Of a DNA stretch of 64,000 nt, positions 41,707 to 49,294 are shown in pieces. The notes beneath the pieces were generated by a model. It had not been told where the DNA came from, did not search any database, and saw only the letters and a program-made list of their open reading frames with translations. The stretch is taken from assembly GCA_027306785.1 (NCBI GenBank), contig DAHUZB010000035.1, forward strand, positions 1 to 64,000, in the 5' to 3' direction. The stretch comes from Vulcanimicrobiota bacterium (GTDB lineage Bacteria; Vulcanimicrobiota; Vulcanimicrobiia; Vulcanimicrobiales; Vulcanimicrobiaceae). The position numbers were made by a program, and so were the translations under genes. How positions within the stretch are numbered: position 1 is the first letter of the stretch; each line of letters starts with the position of its first letter.

Positions 41707-42107
41707 GCGATCCGCTGACCGCGATCGAAACCGCGCTCGAGGACGAGGGACTCTTCTGCACGCGCGACGATGACGACGAGGCCTATCGCATCGCTTTCAA
41801 AAGCGAAGGCGATCGCTACTTCGTCGTCGCCTACCGCGACGATCCGAACTTTCTGATGATCGGTTCGGGCTGGACGCTGCCCGCCGAGATCGACACCTTC
41901 GATGCGCTCGATGTCGCAAACGTGCTCAACGTGCGCAAGAAGTTCGTGAAGACCGCGCTGTGGGAAGAGGAGCGCGACGTGCTCTTCACCGTCGAGCTCT
42001 GCGTGAATTCACCCGAAGAGGTGCGCCCGAACTTCGGCCGCCTGCTCGACGTGCTGCGCGATACCGCCGCGGAGTTCTTCGACGAACTGCGCGAGGATGA
42101 AGCGTAG
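41703..42107 (+). CDS. YbjN-like protein, copy 2
   Basis: 134 residues, very acidic. IETALEDEGLFCTRDDDDEA, YRIAFKSEGDRYFVVAYRDD then VANVLNVRKKFVKTALWEEE and VELCVNSPEEVRPNFGRLLD give the same order of helix, beta strands and helix as the upstream protein. It overlaps it by ATGA, so the two could form a heteromer. No signal peptide; cytoplasmic. Confidence 0.7.
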   Translation: MSDPLTAIETALEDEGLFCTRDDDDEAYRIAFKSEGDRYFVVAYRDDPNFLMIGSGWTLPAEIDTFDALDVANVLNVRKKFVKTALWEEERDVLFTVELCVNSPEEVRPNFGRLLDVLRDTAAEFFDELREDEA

Positions 42108-42476
42108 TCAGCGCTTCTCGGCGTAGATCTCCACTTCGTAGCCGTCGGGATCCAAGAAGTACAGTTGTCGCAGTGCGCCCTCGCTCGAGGGGCCCGAGAT
42201 GATCTCGGCGCCGCCGCCCCGCAGACGTTCCGCCCATGCGTCGACATCGTCGAACGTCTCCACGCGGAAGCCGAAGTGGAACTTCGCGCGATCCGAAGGC
42301 GGACGCAAACAGAGTACCAGCAAGAAATCGGGCCGGCGGATCTCGATGTGTTCCTCGACGCGCTGCGTCGGCAGGCCGAGCAGTTCGCCGTAGAAACGCT
42401 CGGCGGCGTCGAGATCGTTGACGCCCAGGCTCAAGTGGGCGAGGCGAAGGGTCGCGGTACTCTGCATGGTCCTCAC
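42108..42476 (-). CDS. VOC-family protein
   Basis: 122 residues, one VOC module pair: RLAHLSLGVNDLDAAERFYG, ELLGLPTQRV, KFHFGFRVETFDDVDAWAER and QLYFLDPDGYEVEIYAEK. Potential metal ligands are the His of LAHLSL, the His of KFHFGF and the final Glu of VEIYAE. GTG at 42476 makes a GTGA overlap with dnaB; ATG at 42467 is the alternative. Cotranscription with dnaB looks certain, but its activity is unknown. Confidence 0.85.
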   Translation of the reverse strand: MRTMQSTATLRLAHLSLGVNDLDAAERFYGELLGLPTQRVEEHIEIRRPDFLLVLCLRPPSDRAKFHFGFRVETFDDVDAWAERLRGGGAEIISGPSSEGALRQLYFLDPDGYEVEIYAEKR

Positions 42477-43843
42477 GGTTGCGGGTAGTGCGAATCGTCC
42501 CCGTAGGGAACGAAGAGCGTGTACTCTTTCTGGAAGCGTAGACGCACCATCCCCGTCGGACCGTTGCGGTGCTTGGCGATGATGAACTCGGTCACGTCGG
42601 GCTCGGGGCCCTCCGGGTTGTAATACCCGTCACGGAACAGGAACGCGACCATATCGGCTTCCTGTTCGAGCGAGCCCGAGTCGCGCAGGTCGGAGAGCAT
42701 CGGCCGCTTGTCGGTGCGCGATTCCACGCCGCGGTTGAGCTGGGCGAGCGCGACGATCGGCACGCCGAGATCCTTGGCCGTCACTTTGAGCGTGCGGCAG
42801 ATCTCGGAGAGTTCTTCGTTGCGGTTCGCGTTCTTCGAGAGCACACCCGGACGCAACAACTGCAAGTAGTCGATGAAGACCGCGGAGAGCCCGCTCGTCG
42901 ATTTGAGGCGGCGGCAGCGGCTGCGGACTTCGCTGACCGAGAGTCCGCCGCTATCGTCGAGGTAGATCGGCAGCTCGTTCAGGCTGCCCATCGCGCGGGA
43001 GATATCTTCCCACTGGTGCGGCTTGATGTGCCCGCGTCGCATGTCGTGCATCGAGATGCGCGCCTCGGAGCAGATCAGGCGCTGCACCAGCTCGTCGTTC
43101 GACATTTCGAGCGAGAAGAACGCGCACGGCGCGTTCGCTTCGCGCGCCGCGGCCACCGCCATGTTGAGCGCGAACGAGGTCTTGCCCATACCCGGACGCG
43201 CCGCGAGGATGATGAAGTTGCCCGGCTGGAAGCCGGTCGTCATCTGATCGATGTCGTTGAACCCGGCGGTGAGCCCCGTGCGATCGCCGCGCATGTGGAA
43301 GAGGCGATCGATATGCTCGAAGGCATCCTTCATCAGGCGATTGACCGGCACGAACGCACCGGAGATCTGCCGATCGCCGATCGAGTAAACGATCTGCTCC
43401 GATTGATCGAGCGCGCCGCTGACGTCCTCTTCGGCCTCGTAGCCGAGCTGCGTAATCTGCGTGCCCGCATGAATCAGCGAACGCAGCGTCGCCTTCTCGC
43501 GCACGATCTTGGCGTAGTACGCGGCCGACCCCGCCGTCTGCACGGTGTCCATCAACGCGTTGATGTACGGCAGGCCGCCGACGCGATCGAGCGCGTCGCG
43601 CGTGCGCAGCGCCTCGGCGACCGCGATCTTGTCGAGCGGCTGGCCCTTGTCGAAGAGCTCCATCAGCACCGCGAAGATCGTCTCGTGCACGTGCGCGTAG
43701 AAATCGCTCGGGCGCACGATCTCGCCGACGGTGCCCATGATCTCGCGATCGACCAGCACCGATCCGATCACCGCCATCTCGGCTTCGAGGTTGTGCGGCG
43801 GGATGCGGTCGATCGATCCGGTATGCAGCGGCGAGACGTTCAT
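42473..43843 (-). CDS. dnaB: Replicative DNA helicase DnaB
   Basis: 456 residues. The N-terminal primase-interacting domain (PPHNLEAEMAVIGSVLVDRE) is followed by the RecA-like ATPase with Walker A AARPGMGKTSFALN, SLEMSNDELVQRLICSEARI (H1a region), VFIDYLQLLRPG (Walker B), and LSDLRDSGSLEQEADMVAFL. It unwinds DNA at the replication fork. Length and motifs are canonical, with no intein. It is encoded 2 bases after the Lon-type protease and is GTGA-coupled to a VOC gene. Confidence 0.96.
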   Translation of the reverse strand: MNVSPLHTGSIDRIPPHNLEAEMAVIGSVLVDREIMGTVGEIVRPSDFYAHVHETIFAVLMELFDKGQPLDKIAVAEALRTRDALDRVGGLPYINALMDTVQTAGSAAYYAKIVREKATLRSLIHAGTQITQLGYEAEEDVSGALDQSEQIVYSIGDRQISGAFVPVNRLMKDAFEHIDRLFHMRGDRTGLTAGFNDIDQMTTGFQPGNFIILAARPGMGKTSFALNMAVAAAREANAPCAFFSLEMSNDELVQRLICSEARISMHDMRRGHIKPHQWEDISRAMGSLNELPIYLDDSGGLSVSEVRSRCRRLKSTSGLSAVFIDYLQLLRPGVLSKNANRNEELSEICRTLKVTAKDLGVPIVALAQLNRGVESRTDKRPMLSDLRDSGSLEQEADMVAFLFRDGYYNPEGPEPDVTEFIIAKHRNGPTGMVRLRFQKEYTLFVPYGDDSHYPQP

Positions 43844-43845
43844 GG

Positions 43846-45819
43846 CTATCCGCGCCCCTTGCGACGCGCCGCCTGCGAACGACCTTGCGAGCGACGTGTG
43901 GATTTCTTGTGGATTCGCAGTTCGCGCAGGGCCTGCTCGACGGTGGCGATCGCCGTCACGTCGAGGCCCGCGAGCGAAGCGTCGATCTCGCGCATATTTT
44001 CCTTAGGCAGCAGCATCGCGCGCATGCCCGCTTGACGCGCGGCGTAGAGCTTTTCGACCACGCCGCCGACCGCTCGCACCTTGCCCTGGATCGAGAGTTC
44101 GCCCGTGATCGCGACGTCCTGCGGCAGCGGCGTCTTGGTGATCGCGGAGTAGAGCGCGAGGAAGATCGCGAGCCCCGCCGAGGGACCGTCGATGTTGCCG
44201 CCGCCGACGACGTTGATATGCAGGTCGTAATCGGCCACGTCGATCCCCGCCTGCGCGCGCAGCACGCTCGTCGCGTTGAAGACCGAGTCCTTCGCCATCG
44301 TACCCGCGGTATCGTTGAAGCGGATCGCGCCTTTACCCGGCTGCGACGCGGGGAACGCGACCGCCTCGATCTCGATGATGCTTCCGAGATAGTTGTGCAC
44401 GCCCAGACCGAACGACTTGCCGATCTCGCGCGCGGCGCGCGCTTTGACGAGCGTGTGCTGCACGAGACGGCTCGTCTGCAGCACGGCGCGCACGTCGTCC
44501 TCGCCGATCGTCACGGTGCCGCCGCCCTTTTTGGGATCGACGCGGTAGAGCGCCTGACCGTACGCGTCGGCGACGATTTGCACGGCCTTGCGGCCCTCGA
44601 TCGTGTACGACGCGATCAGCTTCGGCACGCCGCGCGCGGCCTTCACGCCCAGGCGCTTGACCGCGGCCTGCACGATCGAGACCACCTGCGCCTGCGTGAG
44701 CGGCGAGAAGTAGATCTCGGCGCAGCGCGAGCGCACCGCCGGATCGATCTCCGACGGATCCCGCGTCGTCGCGCCGATCAGAATGAAATCGGCGGGCGCG
44801 CCTTCGCGAAAGAGTCGCTTTACGTACGCGGGCACGTTGGTCGCGCTCTCGTCGTAATACGACGACTCGAACGTCACCTTGCGATCTTCGAGCACCTTGA
44901 GCAGCCGCGTCTGCAGCATCTGATCGAGTTCGCCGATCTCGTCGATAAAGAGCACGCCGCCGTGCGCGCGCGTGACGAGGCCGATCTTGGGCTCGGGAAT
45001 GCCCGCCTCGGCGAACTCGCGGCGGCTGCCCTGATAGATCGGATCGTGCACGCTGCCGAGCAGCGGATTGGTGGTCTCGCGCGGATCCCAGCGCAACGTG
45101 GTGCCGCTGGTCTCGACGAACGGAGCATCCTTGGCAAAGGGCGTGTACGCGCGCGATTTCGCAAGCTCGAGCACGAGCCGCGCCGCGGTCGTCTTGCCCA
45201 CGCCGGGCGGGCCGTAGAGCAGCACGTGCTGCGGATAGGGCGAACTGATCTTTGCGAGCAGTGCTTTGATCGCCGACTCCTGACCGACGATCTCGCTCAG
45301 GCGCTGCGGACGAAGCTGCTTGAGCGCCGACGCGGCGAGGCCGCGCGCCGAGAGCGCTTCGAGCTCTTCGAGCTTCGCTTGGGTCGCGGGCGTCTCGGGC
45401 CCGGCGTCGTCGCGCAGCGCCTCGAGCTTCAAATCCTTGAGGTACTCTTGGTGGCGCGCGTTCATCTTTTCGGAAACCTTGCGCTCGATCGCGTCTTCGA
45501 CGCTCTTCTGCGCGAGGATATCCGCGAGCGCTTCTTCGATCTCGGCGATCGCTTTGCGTTGCTGCGCGCGCGTCGTCGCGCGCTCGAGCGTCGGATCTTC
45601 GAAGACCAAACGCGCGAGCGCGCAGAGACGGTCGGGGAGGGCTTGCGAACGCATCATCTTCAGTGCGCTCACCTTGCCCGCACGGAGCACGAGTTTATCC
45701 TGACCGATCGCGTTCGCGAGCATCGCGTAGAGCGCGGAGACGTATCGGTTGAGCTCGTCTTCGACACCGTACTTGCGCCGCAGACGCGACGCGTAGTTCG
45801 GTTCCGTGCCGGCAGCCAT
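43846..45819 (-). CDS. ATP-dependent protease, LonB/LonC type
   Basis: 657 residues. After an about 170-residue helical N-terminus comes an AAA+ domain with EIVGQESAIKALLAK, Walker A LLYGPPGVGKTTAARL (about 201-216), GSVHDPIYQGSRREFAEAGI, and GGVLFIDEIGELDQMLQTRL, all as in Bacillus LonB/LonC. The proteolytic domain has NIDGPSAGLAIF with Ser547 and GGVVEKLYAARQAG with Lys590. It lacks the long LonA N-domain and has a basic tail (RRSQGRSQAARRKGRG). It sits between rplI and dnaB, possibly linking replication and protein quality control. Confidence 0.9.
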   Translation of the reverse strand: MAAGTEPNYASRLRRKYGVEDELNRYVSALYAMLANAIGQDKLVLRAGKVSALKMMRSQALPDRLCALARLVFEDPTLERATTRAQQRKAIAEIEEALADILAQKSVEDAIERKVSEKMNARHQEYLKDLKLEALRDDAGPETPATQAKLEELEALSARGLAASALKQLRPQRLSEIVGQESAIKALLAKISSPYPQHVLLYGPPGVGKTTAARLVLELAKSRAYTPFAKDAPFVETSGTTLRWDPRETTNPLLGSVHDPIYQGSRREFAEAGIPEPKIGLVTRAHGGVLFIDEIGELDQMLQTRLLKVLEDRKVTFESSYYDESATNVPAYVKRLFREGAPADFILIGATTRDPSEIDPAVRSRCAEIYFSPLTQAQVVSIVQAAVKRLGVKAARGVPKLIASYTIEGRKAVQIVADAYGQALYRVDPKKGGGTVTIGEDDVRAVLQTSRLVQHTLVKARAAREIGKSFGLGVHNYLGSIIEIEAVAFPASQPGKGAIRFNDTAGTMAKDSVFNATSVLRAQAGIDVADYDLHINVVGGGNIDGPSAGLAIFLALYSAITKTPLPQDVAITGELSIQGKVRAVGGVVEKLYAARQAGMRAMLLPKENMREIDASLAGLDVTAIATVEQALRELRIHKKSTRRSQGRSQAARRKGRG

Positions 45820-45832
45820 ATCGGCGCTCCGT

Positions 45833-46279
45833 TTAGGCGGCGACGACGCTGATCGTCGCCTTGGCGACGACGTTCTTGTGGAGCTTGATCTCCACCGGGA
45901 ACGATCCGAGGGCTTTGATCTGGCTCTTGATTTCGATCTTGTGCTTGTCGACCGCGACGTCGAGCGCGGCGTGAATCGCCTCGGCGACGTCGGCGTTGGT
46001 GATCGCGCCGAAGAGCTTACCGTTACCGCCCGCCTTCACTTTGACGGCGAGCGACGACTGTTCGATCTTGGACGCGAGTTCTCGGGCTTCGGCGAGGTGC
46101 AGGGCGTCTCGCTTCTCTTGCGCGCGCTTTTGATCGGCGATCGCTGCGAGTGCGCCTTTGTTCGCCTCGGCCGCGAGGTTACGGGGCAACAAATAGTTGC
46201 GACCGTAGCCCTCGGCGACCTCGACGACATCGCCCTTCTTGCCGAGCGCTTTGACGTCGCTCAGAAGAATGACTTTCAT
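45833..46279 (-). CDS. rplI: Ribosomal protein bL9
   Basis: 148 residues. MKVILLSDVKALGKKGDVVE followed by VAEGYGRNYLLPRNLAAEA is the L9 N-domain, then the long connecting helix and a C-terminal domain (LFGAITNADVAEAIHAALDV). Binds 23S rRNA domain V. It lies 27 bases after rpsR and 13 bases before the Lon-type gene. Confidence 0.97.
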   Translation of the reverse strand: MKVILLSDVKALGKKGDVVEVAEGYGRNYLLPRNLAAEANKGALAAIADQKRAQEKRDALHLAEARELASKIEQSSLAVKVKAGGNGKLFGAITNADVAEAIHAALDVAVDKHKIEIKSQIKALGSFPVEIKLHKNVVAKATISVVAA

Positions 46280-46306
46280 GTGGAACTCCGCTTGTTGGGG
46301 TTGGTG

Positions 46307-46552
46307 CTAGTCGGCGACGAAGGGCAGCAGCGCGATCACGCGAGCGCGCTTGACCGCGACGGTGAGCAGGCGCTGGTGCTTCGCACAGTTGCCGGAGATG
46401 CGGCGCGGAACGATCTTGCCGCGCTCGGAGACGTACTTTTTGAGACGGTTGACATCGCGATAGCTGATGTCGAGCGCCTTATCGCCGCAGAAATTGCACG
46501 ATTTGCGCTTCGGGCGGCGCTCTTTCACCGCGCGTTTCGTCTTGGTGGCCAT
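46307..46552 (-). CDS. rpsR: Ribosomal protein bS18
   Basis: 81 residues. [20 protein letters not shown] contains a CxxC, and [20 protein letters not shown] adds a Cys-x2-His, so a zinc-ribbon form of S18 is probable. ATG at 46552 is the start. The upstream partners rpsF and ssb, which normally precede rpsR, are absent; the next gene upstream is a divergent kinase. Confidence 0.97.
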   Translation of the reverse strand: MATKTKRAVKERRPKRKSCNFCGDKALDISYRDVNRLKKYVSERGKIVPRRISGNCAKHQRLLTVAVKRARVIALLPFVAD

Positions 46553-46804
46553 TGCAGTTGTCCTTTGTAAGCTAGGTGGTTGGCGGCCGATCAGAATGGC
46601 GAACCAGTGTCCGAACGACCCTAGCCAGGTGACGCGGCTAGCCCGCGCCACAAAAAATCCCGGCCGGAGCCGAGACGAGCCACGATGGTATCACGGCTCG
46701 CCTCGGGCGGCTAGTGCCTTCCGTCGGATGGGCGACGGACGGACTCCGATACGAACGTATGTTCGCTCGCGCGGCCGCACTCCCTGCCGAACGCTCCGAG
46801 TACC
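46553..46804. other. rpsR/kinase divergent intergenic region
   Basis: 252 bases that must hold the promoter of the ribosomal-protein operon on the minus strand and that of the kinase on the plus strand. Visible features: an inverted repeat CGAGCC (46674-46679) / GGCTCG (46693-46698), and a run of six A at about 46649-46655 (six T on the minus strand) next to CCGGCCGG. I cannot assign promoter boxes with confidence. Confidence 0.4.
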
Positions 46805-47941
46805 ATGCGATTCGACCTGCTCGCCCACCACGCGGAGGAGACGTTCCGCGGCCTCCTCGAGTCCGCGCCCGACGCCATGGTCATCGTCGACGATGAAGGC
46901 AACATCCTCATGGTCAACGAGCAGACCGAACGGATCTTCGGCTACGCAAGCGGCGAGCTGCTCCACAAGGGCGTCGAGGTGCTGATCCCCGCCCGCCTGC
47001 GCGAGCTGCATGTCGGACATCGCAACGCCTACCATCGCGACCCGCGCGTGCGGCCGATGGGCATGGGCATGGAGTTGCACGGGACCCGCAAGGACGGCAC
47101 CGAGTTTCCGATCGAGATCAGCCTGAGCCCGATCCGCACGCCCGACGGCATGATGATCGTCAGCGCCATCCGCGACGTGACGCCGCGCAAACGCATCGAG
47201 CAGCAATTGCGCGAACAGAACTTCCAACTCGAGAACGCCAATTTGGCGAAAGACCGTTTTCTCGCGGGCATGAGTCACGAGCTGCGCACGCCGCTCAACG
47301 CGATCATCGGCTTCACCGGTACGTTGCTGATGAAGCTTCCCGGGCCGCTCACGACCGAGCAGGAGCAGCAGCTACGCATCATCCAGACGAGCGCTCGGCA
47401 TCTGCTCTCGCTCATCAACGATATTCTCGATCTCGCCAAGATCGAGTCCGGCAAGGTCGAACTCCACTTCGAGACGATTTTCGTGCGCGAGGTCATCGAC
47501 GAGGTCGTCACCGCGCTCGGTCCGGTCGCGCGCGAAAAAGGACTCACCATCGAGACCAACGTTCCGCACGAGCGCATTCCGGTCAACGCCGACCGCCGCG
47601 CGCTGCATCAGATTCTGCTGAACTTGGTCTCGAACGCGGTGAAATATACGGAGACGGGAGGCATCACGATCGCACTGAACAGCGGCATCGTCGGCGGGCA
47701 CGAGATGATCAGCGCCGCCGTTACCGATACGGGGATCGGCATCAAGCCCGAGGATCAAGCGCGCCTCTTCGCGGCCTTCGAGCAGCTCGATCCGTCGAAT
47801 ACGCGGCGCTTCGAAGGCGCCGGATTGGGACTCTACTTAAGCCGAAAACTCGCGACGCTGCTGGGCGGACAGATCGATTTCACCAGCACGCTCGGGGTGG
47901 GCAGCACCTTCACGTTCACGATGCCGCGCGGTCATGGCTAA
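46805..47941 (+). CDS. PAS-domain hybrid-free sensor histidine kinase
   Basis: 378 residues, soluble. The PAS domain (about 12-128: GLLESAPDAMVIVDDEGNIL, TPRKRIEQQL) is followed by HisKA with FLAGMSHELRTPLNAIIGF (His158) and a HATPase domain (NLVSNAVKYTETGGITIAL N-box, DTGIGIKPEDQ G1, GAGLGLYLSRKLATLLGG G2). It has no membrane segment, so it senses an intracellular signal. Its end overlaps the next start by 8 bases, and two receiver proteins follow, likely the phosphoacceptors. Confidence 0.94.
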   Translation: MRFDLLAHHAEETFRGLLESAPDAMVIVDDEGNILMVNEQTERIFGYASGELLHKGVEVLIPARLRELHVGHRNAYHRDPRVRPMGMGMELHGTRKDGTEFPIEISLSPIRTPDGMMIVSAIRDVTPRKRIEQQLREQNFQLENANLAKDRFLAGMSHELRTPLNAIIGFTGTLLMKLPGPLTTEQEQQLRIIQTSARHLLSLINDILDLAKIESGKVELHFETIFVREVIDEVVTALGPVAREKGLTIETNVPHERIPVNADRRALHQILLNLVSNAVKYTETGGITIALNSGIVGGHEMISAAVTDTGIGIKPEDQARLFAAFEQLDPSNTRRFEGAGLGLYLSRKLATLLGGQIDFTSTLGVGSTFTFTMPRGHG

Positions 47942-48710
47942 GCTTCTCGTCATCGAAGACAACCGCACCAATCTCGAGCTGATGACCTATCTGCTGCGCG
48001 CGTTCGGGCACGAGGTCGTCGGCATCTCCGATGCATTCGAGGGGCTCGACGCCGCGCGCGCGGGGGCGTTCGACGTGGTCATCAGCGATGTGCTGATGCC
48101 GGGCCTGGACGGGTTCGAGATCGCGCGCCGCTTCAAAGCCGACGATCGGCTACGCACGACGCCGCTCGTCGCCGTGACCGCGCTCGCGATGGTCGGTGAT
48201 CGCGAGCGCGTCCTCGAAGCCGGCTTCGACGGCTACATCGCAAAGCCGATCGAGCCCGAGAGCTTCGTGCCGCTCGTGCAATCCTTCATCGCGCCGCGCC
48301 CGGTCGAGCCGCGCACGCCGCTCGTCCTCGCCGTCGATGATATTCAGGTAAATCTCGACGTCATCGAAGGCACGCTTCGGCCCTCGGGATTTCGCGTTGC
48401 GCTCGCGCGCGGGAAGAGCGAGGCCCTAGCCGCGATCGGGCGCGAACGCCCCGACGTGATCCTCTCCGACTTGCACATGCCCGGCGGCGACGGGTTCGGT
48501 CTGATCGAAGCGGTCAAAGCGGATCCGCGGCTCGCGGATATTCCGTTTCTCTTTCTCTCGTCGACGGGTTGGCGAACGGCCGATCAGCGTCGCGGCATGG
48601 AGCTCGGCGCGCGAAAATTTCTCATTCGTCCGATCGAACCGAGTCGACTCGTCGAAGAGGTGCGCGCCGCCCTCGATCAGGTGCACGATGGCAAAAGTAC
48701 TGATTCTTGA
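47934..48710 (+). CDS. Double receiver-domain response regulator
   Basis: 258 residues with two CheY-like receivers. Receiver 1 has KLLVIEDNRTN, phosphoacceptor Asp52 (VVISDVLMPGLDG) and AKPIEP. Receiver 2 has VLAVDDIQVN, Asp179 (VILSDLHMPGGDG) and IRPIEP. There is no DNA-binding or enzymatic output domain. The arrangement suggests phosphorelay or protein-protein output. It overlaps both neighbouring genes. Confidence 0.93.
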   Translation: MAKLLVIEDNRTNLELMTYLLRAFGHEVVGISDAFEGLDAARAGAFDVVISDVLMPGLDGFEIARRFKADDRLRTTPLVAVTALAMVGDRERVLEAGFDGYIAKPIEPESFVPLVQSFIAPRPVEPRTPLVLAVDDIQVNLDVIEGTLRPSGFRVALARGKSEALAAIGRERPDVILSDLHMPGGDGFGLIEAVKADPRLADIPFLFLSSTGWRTADQRRGMELGARKFLIRPIEPSRLVEEVRAALDQVHDGKSTDS

Positions 48711-49065
48711 CGACGAGCCCGCCAATCGCTATCTGGTGGCGAGCATCCTCGGCCACGCCGGGCACGCGGTGATCGAAGCCGCCGACGGCGACGAAGCGCT
48801 GCGCCTGATTCCGATCGAACAGCCCGATCTCGTAATCGTGGATCTCTTCATGCCGCGCATGAGCGGCACCGAGTTCGTGCGCGAACTGCGCCGTGACGAA
48901 CGCACCGCGACGACGCGCGTCGCCCTCTACACCGGCAGCACACCGAACGATGCGATGCGCGATTTCATGGCGATGGCGAATATCGCGTACCTGATTCCGA
49001 AGCCGTCGGAGCCCGAGGCGCTGATCGCGATCGTCGCGAGCGCCTGCTCCGACGTCATCGCCTAA
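48688..49065 (+). CDS. Single-domain response regulator
   Basis: 125 residues. KVLILDDEPANRYLVASILG supplies the acidic pocket, LVIVDLFMPRMSG the Asp52, and LIPKPSEPEALIAIVA the conserved Lys and helix 5. A stand-alone receiver, translationally coupled to the double receiver gene by a 23-base overlap. It may be the terminal acceptor of the phosphorelay started by the kinase. Its TAA overlaps the stop codon of the convergent small gene. Confidence 0.92.
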   Translation: MAKVLILDDEPANRYLVASILGHAGHAVIEAADGDEALRLIPIEQPDLVIVDLFMPRMSGTEFVRELRRDERTATTRVALYTGSTPNDAMRDFMAMANIAYLIPKPSEPEALIAIVASACSDVIA

Positions 49066-49220
49066 TCGTCGCGCTTCTTCTCCTCATCCGCGGCACGCGC
49101 GTCGTCGCGGTGCCATTTCCGCAAGAGCTCGAAGCGCTGCCGGTCGTCGACCGAAAAGGCGCCCCCGTCGAGCCCCATCTCCTCGACCATCTCTTCGCCG
49201 GTATCCACGTCGTCGTTCAT
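49062..49220 (-). CDS. Small acidic protein, 52 residues
   Basis: A 52-codon gene starting at ATG 49220 with a near-perfect GGAGG eight bases upstream. It reads MNDDVDTGEEMVEEMGLDGG then AFSVDDRQRFELLRKWHRDD and ends RAADEEKKRDD. It is highly charged and helical in its second half, without a signal or cysteines. The ribosome-binding site, plausible composition and a stop shared with the convergent regulator (CTAA at 49062-49065) support it. The family is not recognised. Confidence 0.72.
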   Translation of the reverse strand: MNDDVDTGEEMVEEMGLDGGAFSVDDRQRFELLRKWHRDDARAADEEKKRDD

Positions 49221-49294
49221 CCGCGCATCCTCCGTTCTCAACCTTACCCTACCACACGCGAGGTCGCCGCAAGGGAGCGCAAGAACGCAGTGCT

